Below, one piece after another: positions 16,543-24,761 of a DNA stretch of 64,000 nt. The notes under the pieces were generated by a model. That model was not told the origin of the DNA. It saw nothing but the letters and a program-made list of their open reading frames with translations, and ran no database searches. Location: positions 2,842,501-2,906,500 of the forward strand of contig NZ_CP095046.1 of NCBI RefSeq assembly GCF_022919215.1, given 5' to 3'. The position numbers were made by a program, and so were the translations under genes. Origin of the DNA: Hymenobacter cellulosilyticus (lineage in GTDB: Bacteria; Bacteroidota; Bacteroidia; Cytophagales; Hymenobacteraceae). Every line of letters begins with the position of its first letter. The first letter of the stretch is position 1.

Positions 16543-19245
16543 CTAGCCGGCGGTGGTCAGCTTGGCGTTGCGCTCCTTGCCAAATTCCAGAATCCGGTCG
16601 ATGAAGTCGTAGGGCGTGTAGCCGTTGAGGGCCGTCTGGTGGAAGATGCAGGTGGCGGGCGTCATGCCGGGTAGGGAGTTGACCTCGATGATGATGACTT
16701 CCACGGCACCGGTTTCGCGCACCCGCACGAAGGCGTCGATGCGGGCGTAGCCCTGGATGTTGAGCACCTCGGCCACGCGCTTGAGCTCGGCTTTCACTTC
16801 CTCCGAAATGCGCTGCCGTTCCTGCACGTCCGGGGCGTAGCGGGCCGGGGTAATATTCTGACCTTCGCCGGCCAGGAATTTCTCCTCCAGGCTCAGCACT
16901 TCGCCGTTGGCCAGGGCTTCGGAGGCTTCGAATACCTCAATTTCCAGCGTGCCATCAGCTTTCCAGTGGGTAAGCAGGCCGCCGGTTACTTCCAGGAAGT
17001 GCTTGGCGCCGTCGCGCGAAATCAGGGTTTCGACCAGGAAGGCGTCCTTCTGCGGGAATTCTTCCTTGAAGCCCAAGTTCAGCACGGTGGCGGGAGCGGG
17101 CATGAGGTCTTCCTGGTCGCGGAAGATGAGCTGGCAGAAGGCTTCGAGCTCCGCGCGGTTCTTGATTTTCTTCACGGCCGAGGAACAGCCGTCGTCGGCG
17201 GGCTTGGCAATGAAGGGGTAAGCAAACTGGGTTTCCAGGCTGCGGTAGAAGCTTTCGGCGTCGGCTTCCCACTCCAGGCGGGCAGCCATGCGGTGCTCGG
17301 CTACGCGCAAACCAGCCTCGCGCAGGCGGCGGTTCGTCTCAAACTTGTTGATGGTAATGCTGCTGCTTTCCACGCCCGAGCCGTTGTAGGGCAAGCCGAA
17401 TTGCTCCAGTTGCTTCTGCAGGGCCCCATCCTCGCCGGGGCGGCCGTGCAGAGCAATAAAGACCTCATCCACCTCGTGGGCCAGCTCCTCGAAGGAAAGG
17501 CGGCGGGGCTGAGCCGTAGCCTGCCCGGCGTAGGTACTGGTAATGGCGCTGGCCTCCTCGCGAATCCGCTCGAGCACGGGGTGCAGCGAGTGGCCGGCCT
17601 CGGCGTACTCGATTTTCTCCCGTATGTCGTCGGCGTTGTCCTTGAGCATCACGTTGATGGGCAGCACGTAGAGGCGGAATTCCTGGCTGTTGCCGGTCAA
17701 AAACACGGGCACGGGCTCGTACTTGACCGAGGAGCTGAGCTTCTCGTAGATGTTGCGGCCACTTTCCACCGAAATGTGGCGCTCCGAGGAGTAACCACCC
17801 ATAATCACGGCCACCTTGGTGCGCTGCTTTTCCTCGTGCTGGCGCGACGCCACGGCCTCGTCCAATTGCGTGAGCAGGCCCCCGAGGTGCACCGGCTTCA
17901 TGCCGGCCCGGCGGCGGGCCGCTAGCGAGGTGCGGATCAGGTAGGTGAGGAACTGGGAAGGGTTCAGGCCGATTTCGGCAGCCTGGTGGAAGAAGAACGA
18001 GGCCGGCAGCATGCCCGATGTGGTATTCGGGTCGTTCAGGAACAGCTGGTTGTCTTTGCCCAAGAACCCGTCGATGCGGGCGTAGACCTGGAAGCCAAAG
18101 GTGCGGAACATTTCCTCGCAGGCCTCCCGGATGCGTTGAATCTCCGCTTCGGGCAAGTCAATCGGGGTGATTTTGCGGGAGAGGCCGGGCAGGTACTTCG
18201 AGCGGTAGTCGAACATTTCCTCGCCCTTCACAATTTCCGTCGGCGGCAAGGCCAGCGGGTTGCCGTAGGGGTCTTCCACTACGATGCACGAAAACTCCCG
18301 GCCCGCCACGAAGGACTCGACCAGCACCTGGGCCTCGCCGTCCACGTTAGTCAGCCGCACTGCTTCGGCCGTTTGCAGCCGCTCATTGAGCGTATTCAGC
18401 AGGGTTTCGGGGTGGTAGATAACCTCGGTTTCGGCATCCAAAACTACCGGCAGGCCGATACCGTCGCGGATGTCGACCAAGTGCTGAACCCAGGCAATCT
18501 TGTCTTGCTCGCCCAGGCGGTTCCACTCCTCGCGGGTTACGGTTTTGCGGAACAGGCTGCGCTCCACGGCGCGGGCAAATTGCTCGGCATTGGCCTCGCG
18601 AAGAATGGAAATACCGATGCTGGAGCCCTGGCGGGGCGCTTTGAACACCAGCGGCAAGCCCAGCTCGCGCACCAGGTAGTCCAGAATAGCTGGCTGGCTG
18701 GCAGCCGTGTCCCACTCCTCGGCAGTTAGCACGCGGTAGTCGGGCGTGGGGCGGTTCAGAGCCTTGAGCAGCTTTTTCTGGGCAATCTTATCAATCCCGA
18801 ACGCCGAAGGCAGCACGCCGGAGCCGGAGTAGGGGATGCCGTACCATTCGAGCAGGCCCTGAATGGCGCCATCCTCACCGCCGGGACCGTGTAGAGCCAG
18901 GAAGGCAAAGTCCATGAGCTCACGCAGCTCATTGGGCAGCACGCGCCGGCCTACTTCGCTGATAATCGTATCCTGCTCCTCCGAGCTCAGCTCACCCAGG
19001 CTTTCCAGGTACACCTGCAGCTTGTGCTGGGACTCGGGCAGGGCCGACACGGGCGGGTAAAAGTCGCGGATGGTGCCCTTGTAGATGTAGTGCCAGTCGA
19101 GCAAGATGAAGTTGCCGCGGCTGTCCACAAAGATGGGAACGGCCTGGAACAAGGCCTTGTCCAGGTTATCGTATACCGTGCGGCCGCCCGCAAAGGAAAT
19201 TTCCCGCTCACGCGACGGGCCGCCGAAGAAGATGCCTATTTTCAT
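16543..19245 (-). CDS. ddl: Double-length D-alanine--D-alanine ligase (tandem Ddl fusion)
   Basis: A 900-residue protein holding two complete Ddl-type ATP-grasp units; a normal Ddl is about 300-370. Unit 1 (about 1-460) starts MKIGIFFGGPSREREIS and has ALHGPGGEDG and FKAPRQGSSIGIS. Its metal-binding segment reads LFLNDPNTTSGMLPAS instead of the usual LEVNTxPGMT. Unit 2 (about 470-900) starts VAVIMGGYSSERHIS and has ALHGRPGEDG, AKPADDGCSS and the canonical IIEVNSLPGMTPAT. It makes the D-Ala-D-Ala dipeptide for peptidoglycan. Unit 2 looks fully active, while unit 1 may be altered. The frame is intact over 2.7 kb. An exact TAnnTTTG element lies 8 bp upstream. Confidence 0.9.
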   Translation of the reverse strand: MKIGIFFGGPSREREISFAGGRTVYDNLDKALFQAVPIFVDSRGNFILLDWHYIYKGTIRDFYPPVSALPESQHKLQVYLESLGELSSEEQDTIISEVGRRVLPNELRELMDFAFLALHGPGGEDGAIQGLLEWYGIPYSGSGVLPSAFGIDKIAQKKLLKALNRPTPDYRVLTAEEWDTAASQPAILDYLVRELGLPLVFKAPRQGSSIGISILREANAEQFARAVERSLFRKTVTREEWNRLGEQDKIAWVQHLVDIRDGIGLPVVLDAETEVIYHPETLLNTLNERLQTAEAVRLTNVDGEAQVLVESFVAGREFSCIVVEDPYGNPLALPPTEIVKGEEMFDYRSKYLPGLSRKITPIDLPEAEIQRIREACEEMFRTFGFQVYARIDGFLGKDNQLFLNDPNTTSGMLPASFFFHQAAEIGLNPSQFLTYLIRTSLAARRRAGMKPVHLGGLLTQLDEAVASRQHEEKQRTKVAVIMGGYSSERHISVESGRNIYEKLSSSVKYEPVPVFLTGNSQEFRLYVLPINVMLKDNADDIREKIEYAEAGHSLHPVLERIREEASAITSTYAGQATAQPRRLSFEELAHEVDEVFIALHGRPGEDGALQKQLEQFGLPYNGSGVESSSITINKFETNRRLREAGLRVAEHRMAARLEWEADAESFYRSLETQFAYPFIAKPADDGCSSAVKKIKNRAELEAFCQLIFRDQEDLMPAPATVLNLGFKEEFPQKDAFLVETLISRDGAKHFLEVTGGLLTHWKADGTLEIEVFEASEALANGEVLSLEEKFLAGEGQNITPARYAPDVQERQRISEEVKAELKRVAEVLNIQGYARIDAFVRVRETGAVEVIIIEVNSLPGMTPATCIFHQTALNGYTPYDFIDRILEFGKERNAKLTTAG

Positions 19246-19253
19246 ACGTAGGG

Positions 19254-19261
19254 CAAAGGTA
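19254..19261 (-). promoter_or_regulatory. Candidate -7 element for the ddl fusion
   Basis: On the minus strand TACCTTTG matches the -7 consensus exactly, 8 bp before the ATG. If used, the transcript would have a very short or no leader. Confidence 0.45.
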
Positions 19262-19310
19262 CGAGTGATTGGGGGATTGACGACGCGCCAGCAGCGCCCC
19301 GCCCCGGCCA

Positions 19311-19392
19311 GTAGCGCGAACTTTGTAGTTCGTGCCCCGGAACGGCCACCGTTGGAACGGCGCAGATGCGCGAACTACAAAGTTCGCGCTAC
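19311..19392. repeat. 22-bp perfect inverted repeat upstream of pgk
   Basis: GTAGCGCGAACTTTGTAGTT and the next two bases (19311-19332) are the exact reverse complement of 19371-19392, separated by a 38-bp GC-rich loop. The gap 19246-19598 otherwise holds only the ddl and pgk promoter regions. I see no gene in it. Confidence 0.7.
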
Positions 19393-19598
19393 TATCGTCC
19401 CCGGAGCATTTTTGACAGGCGAAAGCAAGATGACGAACCCCAAAAACCAGTTTTGGCAGGCCAAATTTGCTTTGTAGAACCTATCAAAGCCGTTTTTTCC
19501 TGGGAAAGCGGTGTTGGACGACCTGCCCGCATGCTACCAATTGCCGTACCTGCTTACATTCGCTCCGTAGTAAGACCTCTTCCAACCTATTCTTTTCC

Positions 19599-20795
19599 AT
19601 GAAAACTCTGGATCAGTACAACTTTGCCGGCAAGCGGGCCGTGGTGCGCGTCGATTTCAACGTGCCCCTCGACGCCGACCTGCGCATCACCGACGACACC
19701 CGCATCCGGATGGCCACCCCGACCATCAAGAAAATTTTGGCTGACGGCGGCTCCGTGGTGCTGCTCTCGCACATGGGCCGGCCCAAGGGCGGACCCGACA
19801 CCAAGAACTCCCTGCGCAACCTCGTGGCCCGCTTGGAGCAGGAGTACGGCACGAGCGTACGCTTCGGCGGCGACGTCATCGGTCAGGAAGCGGCCCAACT
19901 GGCCGCTGGTTTGCAGCCCGGCGAAATCCTGCTGCTGGATAACGTGCGCTTCTACGCCGAAGAGGAGAAAGGCGACGCGGCTTTTGCCGAGAAGCTCAGC
20001 AAACTCGGCGACGTGTACGTAAACGACGCCTTCGGCGCGGCCCACCGCAAGCACGCCTCCACGGCCGTTATGGCCCAGTACTTCACGCCCGAAAACCGCA
20101 TTGCCGGCTACCTCATGCAGAGCGAGCTGGACAACGCCCGCAAGGTGCTGACCAACCCCGAGCACCCCTTCACGGCCATCATGGGCGGGGCTAAAATTTC
20201 CGACAAAATCCTCATTATCGAGCAGCTGCTGGATAAAGTCGACTACTTGCTCATCGGCGGCGGCATGGCCTACACCTTTGCCGTGGCCCAGGGAGGCTCT
20301 ATCGGCAACTCCCTGCTCGAAGCCGACAAGGTAGAGCTGGCTGCCAGCCTGATTGAGAAAGCCAAAGCCAAGGGCGTGCAGCTGGTATTGCCCGTGGACA
20401 GCATGATTTCCGACCGGTTTGCTAACGACTCCGACGTGGACGTGGCCGGCAACCTCGATATTCCCGCCGGCTGGATGGGCCTCGACATCGGTCCTGAGTC
20501 GCGCGAGTCGTTTGCCGCCATCATCCGTCAGTCGAAAACCATCCTCTGGAACGGCCCGATGGGCGTATTCGAAATGTCAAACTTCGCCGTGGGCACCGAG
20601 TTTGTGGCCCGCGCCATTGCCGAAGCTACTGCCAATGGTGCCTTCAGCCTCATTGGCGGCGGCGACTCGGCCGCGGCCGTCAACCAGCTCGGCTTTGCCG
20701 ACCAGGTATCCTACATTTCGACCGGTGGCGGTGCGCTGCTCGAGTACATGGAAGGCAAGGAGCTGCCCGGCGTAGCAGCCCTGGAAGGCCGCTAG
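19599..20795 (+). CDS. pgk: Phosphoglycerate kinase
   Basis: A cytosolic glycolytic enzyme transferring phosphate from 1,3-bisphosphoglycerate to ADP. It has 398 residues, the usual length. Motifs are RVDFNVPLD (substrate loop), LLSHMGRPKG, DNVRFYAEEEKGD, NDAFGAAHRKHAS, MGGAKISDKI (nucleotide domain), WNGPMGVFE and the C-terminal LIGGGDSAAAV. The ATG at 19599 is chosen because family homology starts at MKTLDQYNFAGKRAVVRVDF; an in-frame upstream extension has no such homology. It is monocistronic, with a strong terminator directly downstream. Confidence 0.97.
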   Translation: MKTLDQYNFAGKRAVVRVDFNVPLDADLRITDDTRIRMATPTIKKILADGGSVVLLSHMGRPKGGPDTKNSLRNLVARLEQEYGTSVRFGGDVIGQEAAQLAAGLQPGEILLLDNVRFYAEEEKGDAAFAEKLSKLGDVYVNDAFGAAHRKHASTAVMAQYFTPENRIAGYLMQSELDNARKVLTNPEHPFTAIMGGAKISDKILIIEQLLDKVDYLLIGGGMAYTFAVAQGGSIGNSLLEADKVELAASLIEKAKAKGVQLVLPVDSMISDRFANDSDVDVAGNLDIPAGWMGLDIGPESRESFAAIIRQSKTILWNGPMGVFEMSNFAVGTEFVARAIAEATANGAFSLIGGGDSAAAVNQLGFADQVSYISTGGGALLEYMEGKELPGVAALEGR

Positions 20796-20823
20796 AACCG
20801 CTAACCAGCATGTCTTAGCAAGC

Positions 20824-20857
20824 AAAAAGCCACCGGCATTGCGCCGGTGGCTTTTTG
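20824..20857 (+). terminator. Intrinsic terminator of pgk
   Basis: AAAAAGCCACCGGC pairs perfectly with GCCGGTGGCTTTTT. A and T runs on both sides suggest it also ends the convergent membrane-protein gene at 20881. Confidence 0.9.
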
Positions 20858-20880
20858 TATTTATAGGGCTGGAGTAGGCG

Positions 20881-21537
20881 CTAGTTGACGGAGGGAGCCA
20901 AGCCAAATTCGTTGCCGGGTACGCTCTGGGAACCGTAGAATTTGCCTAGGAGCCGGGTTTTTCGTTGCTCTACCTGCGTTTTGTTTAGCACGCCCACTTG
21001 CTGCAGCCAGTCCAGGCGGGCCAGCTGGGACTCGGCGGGCTGCGTGGGGTCTACCTCGGCGTACTGCTCGCGCAAGTAAAGAATGGTATGGTCGCGCACC
21101 AGGTTGGCAAAATCGTACAGCGCCGACCGGTTGCGCCGACTATCAAACAGGGCAATATTGCCGCGGGCAGTGGTCAGCACAAAGTCGTGGCGCCACTGGC
21201 GCAGCGCGAAGGCAACAATGGCCAGTAGCAGGCCTCCCAGAATCAGCAGCAGCCACAGGGCCGACTCGCGCTGCCCGGCCAGCGTCACGACCATGTAGGC
21301 GGCTTTGGCGCACCCAAAGGTGAGAAACAGCGCCGCCAGCGTCAGGCGAAACGGAAAGCTGTGCTGCCGGGCCACCCCGATGGGCATCAGGTCTTCGTAG
21401 GATATCAGTATCTCGGTGCGGTTGAAAAAGCGCTTCTCTTCCACTTGCAGCCCCGTTTCCTGCAGCGTGAGTTGGGTGTAGCCCAGGGGAGGATACACCT
21501 GGCGAATAGTGGGTGGCGGCGAGGGCAAAGCGGGCAT
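20881..21537 (-). CDS. Hypothetical membrane protein, paralogue of the next gene
   Basis: A 218-residue protein with no named family that I recognise. An N-terminal soluble part (YTQLTLQETGLQVEEKRFF) is followed by two transmembrane helices (about 64-85 and 93-114). A cytosolic C-terminal part contains RGNIALFDSRRNRSALYDFA, YLREQYAEVDP and a SHOCT-like end (QLARLDWLQQVGVLNKTQVE). The plan and spacing match the 211-residue protein encoded just upstream, so the two are tandem duplicates that have diverged. They are 20 bp apart and probably cotranscribed. Confidence 0.7.
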   Translation of the reverse strand: MPALPSPPPTIRQVYPPLGYTQLTLQETGLQVEEKRFFNRTEILISYEDLMPIGVARQHSFPFRLTLAALFLTFGCAKAAYMVVTLAGQRESALWLLLILGGLLLAIVAFALRQWRHDFVLTTARGNIALFDSRRNRSALYDFANLVRDHTILYLREQYAEVDPTQPAESQLARLDWLQQVGVLNKTQVEQRKTRLLGKFYGSQSVPGNEFGLAPSVN

Positions 21538-21557
21538 CGGATGATAAGAAAAGAGAA

Positions 21558-22193
21558 CTAATTCACGTAGGGCGCATCCAGCACCTGGCCCATGCTGACC
21601 AGGGGAGCCGTCGGGACCTGACCGGTGAGGCGGGTGGCCAGGGCACGGGCCTCGGCTTCACTGACGACGTTGAGATGCTTGAGCCAGTGCAGGCGCTGCA
21701 GCTGGGGCTCGATAATGCCCAGAGGATTGACGGCCGCGTAGTGCTCCTTGAGGTAGGCCTTGGTGCGCTGGTCGAGGGCGTGGGCAAAGTGGTCGAGGGC
21801 GTGGCGCTGACCGGGCCGGTCGAGCAAGTTGATGGTGGCCCGGGCTGTGCCCAGGGTGAAGTGCTTCCACCAGTTATTCCGCCCGTAAAGGTACCCTCCA
21901 ATCAGCAGCAAACCGGCTCCGAAAGCGGCGGCCCATTCTACATTGGTGAGGCCGCCCGGGCGCTTGGCCGCGTGCTGCAACACCGACGAGGTCACCCAGA
22001 ACAGGGCAAAGGGCAGCCATTTCAGCTGGGGCGTCGTGCTGGTGCGCTCCACCCGCACGGGCAGCACTTCCTCGTAGGGCATCTCAAATTCCAGAATGGT
22101 GCGGCCTTGGCCGTTGCGCTCACACACGTACAAGCCGTGGGGTCGCAGAGCCAGCTGCATGGTGCGCGTAAGCTGACGTTGTTCGAAAAACAT
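21558..22193 (-). CDS. Hypothetical membrane protein, paralogue of the gene at 20881
   Basis: A 211-residue protein with the same plan as its downstream neighbour. The N-terminal domain reads MQLALRPHGLYVCERNG. Two hydrophobic helices lie at about 66-82 and 90-108. The C-terminal domain contains RATINLLDRPGQRHALDHFA, YLKEHYAAVNP and QLQRLHWLKHLNVVSEAEA. The 'YL(R/K)E(Q/H)YA(E/A)V(D/N)P' block is shared by both. No catalytic residues are obvious. The gene lies just upstream of its paralogue and 26 bp downstream of the M50 protease stop codon, so all may be one transcript. Confidence 0.7.
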   Translation of the reverse strand: MFFEQRQLTRTMQLALRPHGLYVCERNGQGRTILEFEMPYEEVLPVRVERTSTTPQLKWLPFALFWVTSSVLQHAAKRPGGLTNVEWAAAFGAGLLLIGGYLYGRNNWWKHFTLGTARATINLLDRPGQRHALDHFAHALDQRTKAYLKEHYAAVNPLGIIEPQLQRLHWLKHLNVVSEAEARALATRLTGQVPTAPLVSMGQVLDAPYVN

Positions 22194-22219
22194 AGGTTGA
22201 ACTACCAGCCGTAGCCGGA

Positions 22220-23425
22220 TTAAAGAAACGCAAAGGGCGAAGGCGAGAAACAGAGAACGAAAATAGCGAGCATAACCCAGCCTAACACCTTGCGGCCCAA
22301 ACTTAAAGCCCGCTCATCGGGTGCCGGAGGGTGAAAAATGCCCGTGAAGCGGCCCAGCAACAGACCAAATACCAGCCAGCCCGGGTTGCCCTCAATGCCC
22401 GGCACCGCCAGCGTGAGGGCCAGCTGCCCGGCCAGCACACTTAGCAGCAGCAGCACCGTGCGCCGCACCGTAGGCACGGTGCTGCGAAATACCAGGTAGA
22501 GGTACAGCAGGTAGGGCACCCCGCCGTAAAGCCAGAAGTCGACGCTGCGGTTGAAGCTGAAAATGCCCAGCCCGGCGTAGAAGATAAAGCCCACGAAGAA
22601 AACCACCGACAGCCGGTTGAACCGCCGGAAGCCCAGCAGTCCGTACAGAATATGCCCGCCGTCGAGCTGACCGATGGGCAGCAGGTTGAGAGCAGTGAAA
22701 AACAAGGCCAGAGAACCGGCCAGCAGTACCGGGTACTGGGGCAGGTCGACGAGGGCCGGCAGGCGGGTCGGGTCGGCAAACCAAGACTCCAGCAGCCGGT
22801 AGAGCAAGGGCCGGCTCAGGGTAATACCGTACTCCAAACCGCTGTGTTCGAGGAGTTGCTCGGACACCGGCGGAGGGAGCGCCGGCAGGTGAGTAAAGCC
22901 GTAAATTAGCACGGGCACTGCCACCAGAAAGCCCGCCAGCGGCCCGGCCAGCCCGATATCGAAAAATTCCTTGCGGGAGAATATCCGGTCCTTAATGCGG
23001 ATGACGGCGCCAAACGTGCCAATGGTGCTGAAGGCACCGGTAAAAAACGGAATATAGTAGGGCAGGGAGGCCCGCACCCGGTAGTAGCGGGCCGTGAAGT
23101 AGTGGCCAAACTCGTGCACGGTCAGCACGCCCAGAAACGGCACTGAAAACCAGAGTCCGCGCAGCACTTGCTGCTGGCTGAGCCACCCGCTCAGCCGGAA
23201 AGCAGCCCGCGGGTCATCAATGGAGAACTGGGTGAAGAAGTAAGTATTGGTCATCCACTCGGCCCCAGCCAGCGTGGTAGTAAGCAGCGTGAGCAGAAAC
23301 AGCAACAGGTGCCATGAGTAAACGCGCCAGCGCGGAGGCTCAGGCCGCTCGTAGCGGTCAAACTCCGGTTCGGACGCCGGCAGCGACTCGGGAGCGGGTG
23401 CGTCAGGCAGAGGCAGGGAAGGCAC
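22220..23425 (-). CDS. Site-2-protease-type intramembrane metalloprotease (M50 family)
   Basis: A 401-residue integral membrane protein with many helices. The zinc motif HEFGH is at about residues 104-108. The second metal-site motif is LLPIGQLDGGHILYG at about residue 240. The stretch FFDIGLAGPLAGFLVAVP is also typical of M50. Relatives cut membrane proteins within the bilayer, often releasing anti-sigma factors. The N terminus (about 1-33) is Pro-rich and cytosolic. Its start overlaps the end of the HAD gene by 23 bp, so the two are translationally linked. No anti-sigma partner is adjacent, and the substrate is unknown. Confidence 0.88.
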   Translation of the reverse strand: MPSLPLPDAPAPESLPASEPEFDRYERPEPPRWRVYSWHLLLFLLTLLTTTLAGAEWMTNTYFFTQFSIDDPRAAFRLSGWLSQQQVLRGLWFSVPFLGVLTVHEFGHYFTARYYRVRASLPYYIPFFTGAFSTIGTFGAVIRIKDRIFSRKEFFDIGLAGPLAGFLVAVPVLIYGFTHLPALPPPVSEQLLEHSGLEYGITLSRPLLYRLLESWFADPTRLPALVDLPQYPVLLAGSLALFFTALNLLPIGQLDGGHILYGLLGFRRFNRLSVVFFVGFIFYAGLGIFSFNRSVDFWLYGGVPYLLYLYLVFRSTVPTVRRTVLLLLSVLAGQLALTLAVPGIEGNPGWLVFGLLLGRFTGIFHPPAPDERALSLGRKVLGWVMLAIFVLCFSPSPFAFL

Positions 23426-24056
23426 GGATGGCAGCGGGAAGGGCGTCGGTGAGGGTGAGGGGAGGAGCTAAAAACAGCGTGGGCAGCCCCAGGCGCTGGG
23501 CCGTTTCGATATGCTGAAAACTGTCCTCGATGAAAAGAGTTTCGGCCGCCTTCCAGTTCATTTCCCGCAGCGCATGCTCAAATATCTCGGGGCCGGGCTT
23601 GCGCAAGCCCACCTGCTGGGAGTAAAATACCCGGTCGAGGCAATCGGCAATGCCGTGGGCAAAGCCGTACTGCGTTTGAAGCCGCCGATTGATTTCCTCG
23701 ATGTGAATCTGGTTGGTATTGCTGAGCAACGCCATCTGGTGGCCCTGGGCGCGCAGCTCGGCAATAAAAGCCAGACGCTCGGCTGGCACGTCGAGCAGCA
23801 TGGCGTTCCAGGCCTCGTCAAGCTGCTCGTCGGTGCCCTCTAGGTCGTAGTGGTGGCGCAGCCCGGCCCGAAACTCCTGCGGCGTCAGGCGCCCGGTTTC
23901 CATCCGGTCAAACAATTCCGACTGGCTTTGCTGATTAAACTCAATGGTGCTGCTGGCCCGGCTTAGCCTGCGCATGGCGTCCACCGTAAGCTGGTAGTTG
24001 ATATTGATGATAACTCCGCCGAAATCAAAAAGCAGATTTGGTTTTTTTCCTGACAT
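23403..24056 (-). CDS. HAD-superfamily hydrolase, subfamily IA-like
   Basis: A 217-residue cytosolic phosphatase-like protein. Motif I is FDFGGVI, with the nucleophilic Asp and Gly in place of the second Asp, as in YihX-type proteins. Motif II is LLSNTNQIH, motif III the Lys in GLRKPGPEIFEHAL, motif IV LFIEDSFQHIETA. The cap contains FRAGLRHHYDL. Likely substrates are sugar phosphates or nucleotides. The start MSGKKPNLLFDFGG is chosen because homology begins there, although the frame is open further upstream. A 22-bp perfect palindrome lies 80 bp upstream. Confidence 0.85.
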   Translation of the reverse strand: MSGKKPNLLFDFGGVIININYQLTVDAMRRLSRASSTIEFNQQSQSELFDRMETGRLTPQEFRAGLRHHYDLEGTDEQLDEAWNAMLLDVPAERLAFIAELRAQGHQMALLSNTNQIHIEEINRRLQTQYGFAHGIADCLDRVFYSQQVGLRKPGPEIFEHALREMNWKAAETLFIEDSFQHIETAQRLGLPTLFLAPPLTLTDALPAAIRAFPASA

Positions 24057-24136
24057 ACAGATGCTGCGTGAGCAAGACCAGCGCCGGCAAAAGCTGCCGC
24101 CCGCGACCTTACCAGATTTAAGAATTGGAAATACGG

Positions 24137-24158
24137 CTGCAAACTTCGAAGTTTGCAG
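24137..24158. repeat. 22-bp perfect palindrome
   Basis: CTGCAAACTTCGAAGTTTGC followed by AG is its own reverse complement over 22 bp. It lies between the HAD gene and the tRNA gene. It could be a divergent operator or a short dispersed palindrome. Confidence 0.6.
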
Positions 24159-24188
24159 TGCCGAAACCAACTCCGGGAGGTTTTAGCC

Positions 24189-24262
24189 GGGCCTATAGCT
24201 CAATCGGTTAGAGCAGCTGACTCATAATCAGCAGGTCACTGGTTCGATTCCAGTTGGGCCCA
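24189..24262 (+). tRNA. tRNA with CAU anticodon (Ile2 or elongator Met)
   Basis: The cloverleaf folds fully. The acceptor GGGCCTA pairs with TGGGCCC, with discriminator A. The D arm contains GCTCAATCGGTTAGAGC. The anticodon stem GCTGA/TCAGC encloses the loop CTCATAA with anticodon CAU. The T arm has GGTTCGATTCC. The CCA end is not encoded. It is not an initiator tRNA, since the acceptor starts with a paired G. CAU can mean elongator Met or lysidine-modified Ile2. I lean slightly to Ile2, but sequence alone does not settle it. Confidence 0.95.
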
Positions 24263-24274
24263 CGAACATTATGC

Positions 24275-24309
24275 AAAAGCCTCCCTGTAGTACATAGGGA
24301 GGCTTTTTT
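24275..24309 (+). terminator. Intrinsic terminator of the tRNA gene
   Basis: AAAAGCCTCCCT pairs perfectly with AGGGAGGCTTTT around a 9-nt loop, with a T run. Confidence 0.9.
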
Positions 24310-24312
24310 GGT

Positions 24313-24670
24313 TTATTTAATAAACCATAAGTGAAACGGAGGAAAAGAGCTGACTCTTTCATGCCCTGGAAACCGTGTCCGCCATGCAGCGCAAGAGGCA
24401 CTGGGCTCTGAGGGCACGAGCAAGCTTAATGCTGAGCTAACGGATGAGGCCTGGTCGAACGAGTGCGCGCGGGAAATGAACTTTGGCCATAACCACGCGA
24501 GCCAAGCAGAGCTGAGCAGATGACCGTTTCGTACGGATGGCCCCTGCAGCAGGTCAAAAGGGTGTGGTGGGAAAGCCATCAATAAGAAGGTGGCCGAGAA
24601 CAAGTCATCGGGCGATGTTTCCCTCAAGAAAGTGCCGTACTGCTTTTTGCCTGGCATTCTACTAGTACGA
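24313..24670. other. Unexplained 360-bp segment, possibly a decayed gene
   Basis: A 114-codon minus-strand frame (24313-24657) is open, but its composition (many Ser, Pro, Trp) does not look like a real protein. Read on the plus strand, one frame gives plausible protein-like text (SKLNAELTDEAWSNECAREM, then KKVAENKSSGDVSLKKVPY) interrupted by one TGA. GC content appears lower than in the neighbours. It directly follows a tRNA gene, a common integration site, but I find no duplicated tRNA end. No family is recognised on either strand. Confidence 0.3.
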
Positions 24671-24700
24671 AATGCACTTCACTGGAAAGTTTAGCGGCCG

Positions 24701-24708
24701 TAGCTTTG
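24701..24708 (+). promoter_or_regulatory. Candidate -7 element for the metalloprotease gene
   Basis: TAGCTTTG matches TAnnTTTG exactly, 53 bp before the ATG. No clear -33 TTG is present. Confidence 0.4.
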
Positions 24709-24761
24709 TAGGGCGCAAGCGTTGCTGGTGGTAGCCGGCTTTTCTATTTTCATCCTTACCT

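Noticed and set aside
24189..24262. tRNA as an integration site (att) of a present island
   Set aside because: No copy of the tRNA 3' end and no integrase gene were found in the window.
24313..24657. 114-codon minus-strand open frame after the tRNA
   Set aside because: Amino-acid usage (many Ser, Pro, Trp, His) and lack of any motif suggest a non-coding frame. It is reported only as part of an unexplained segment.
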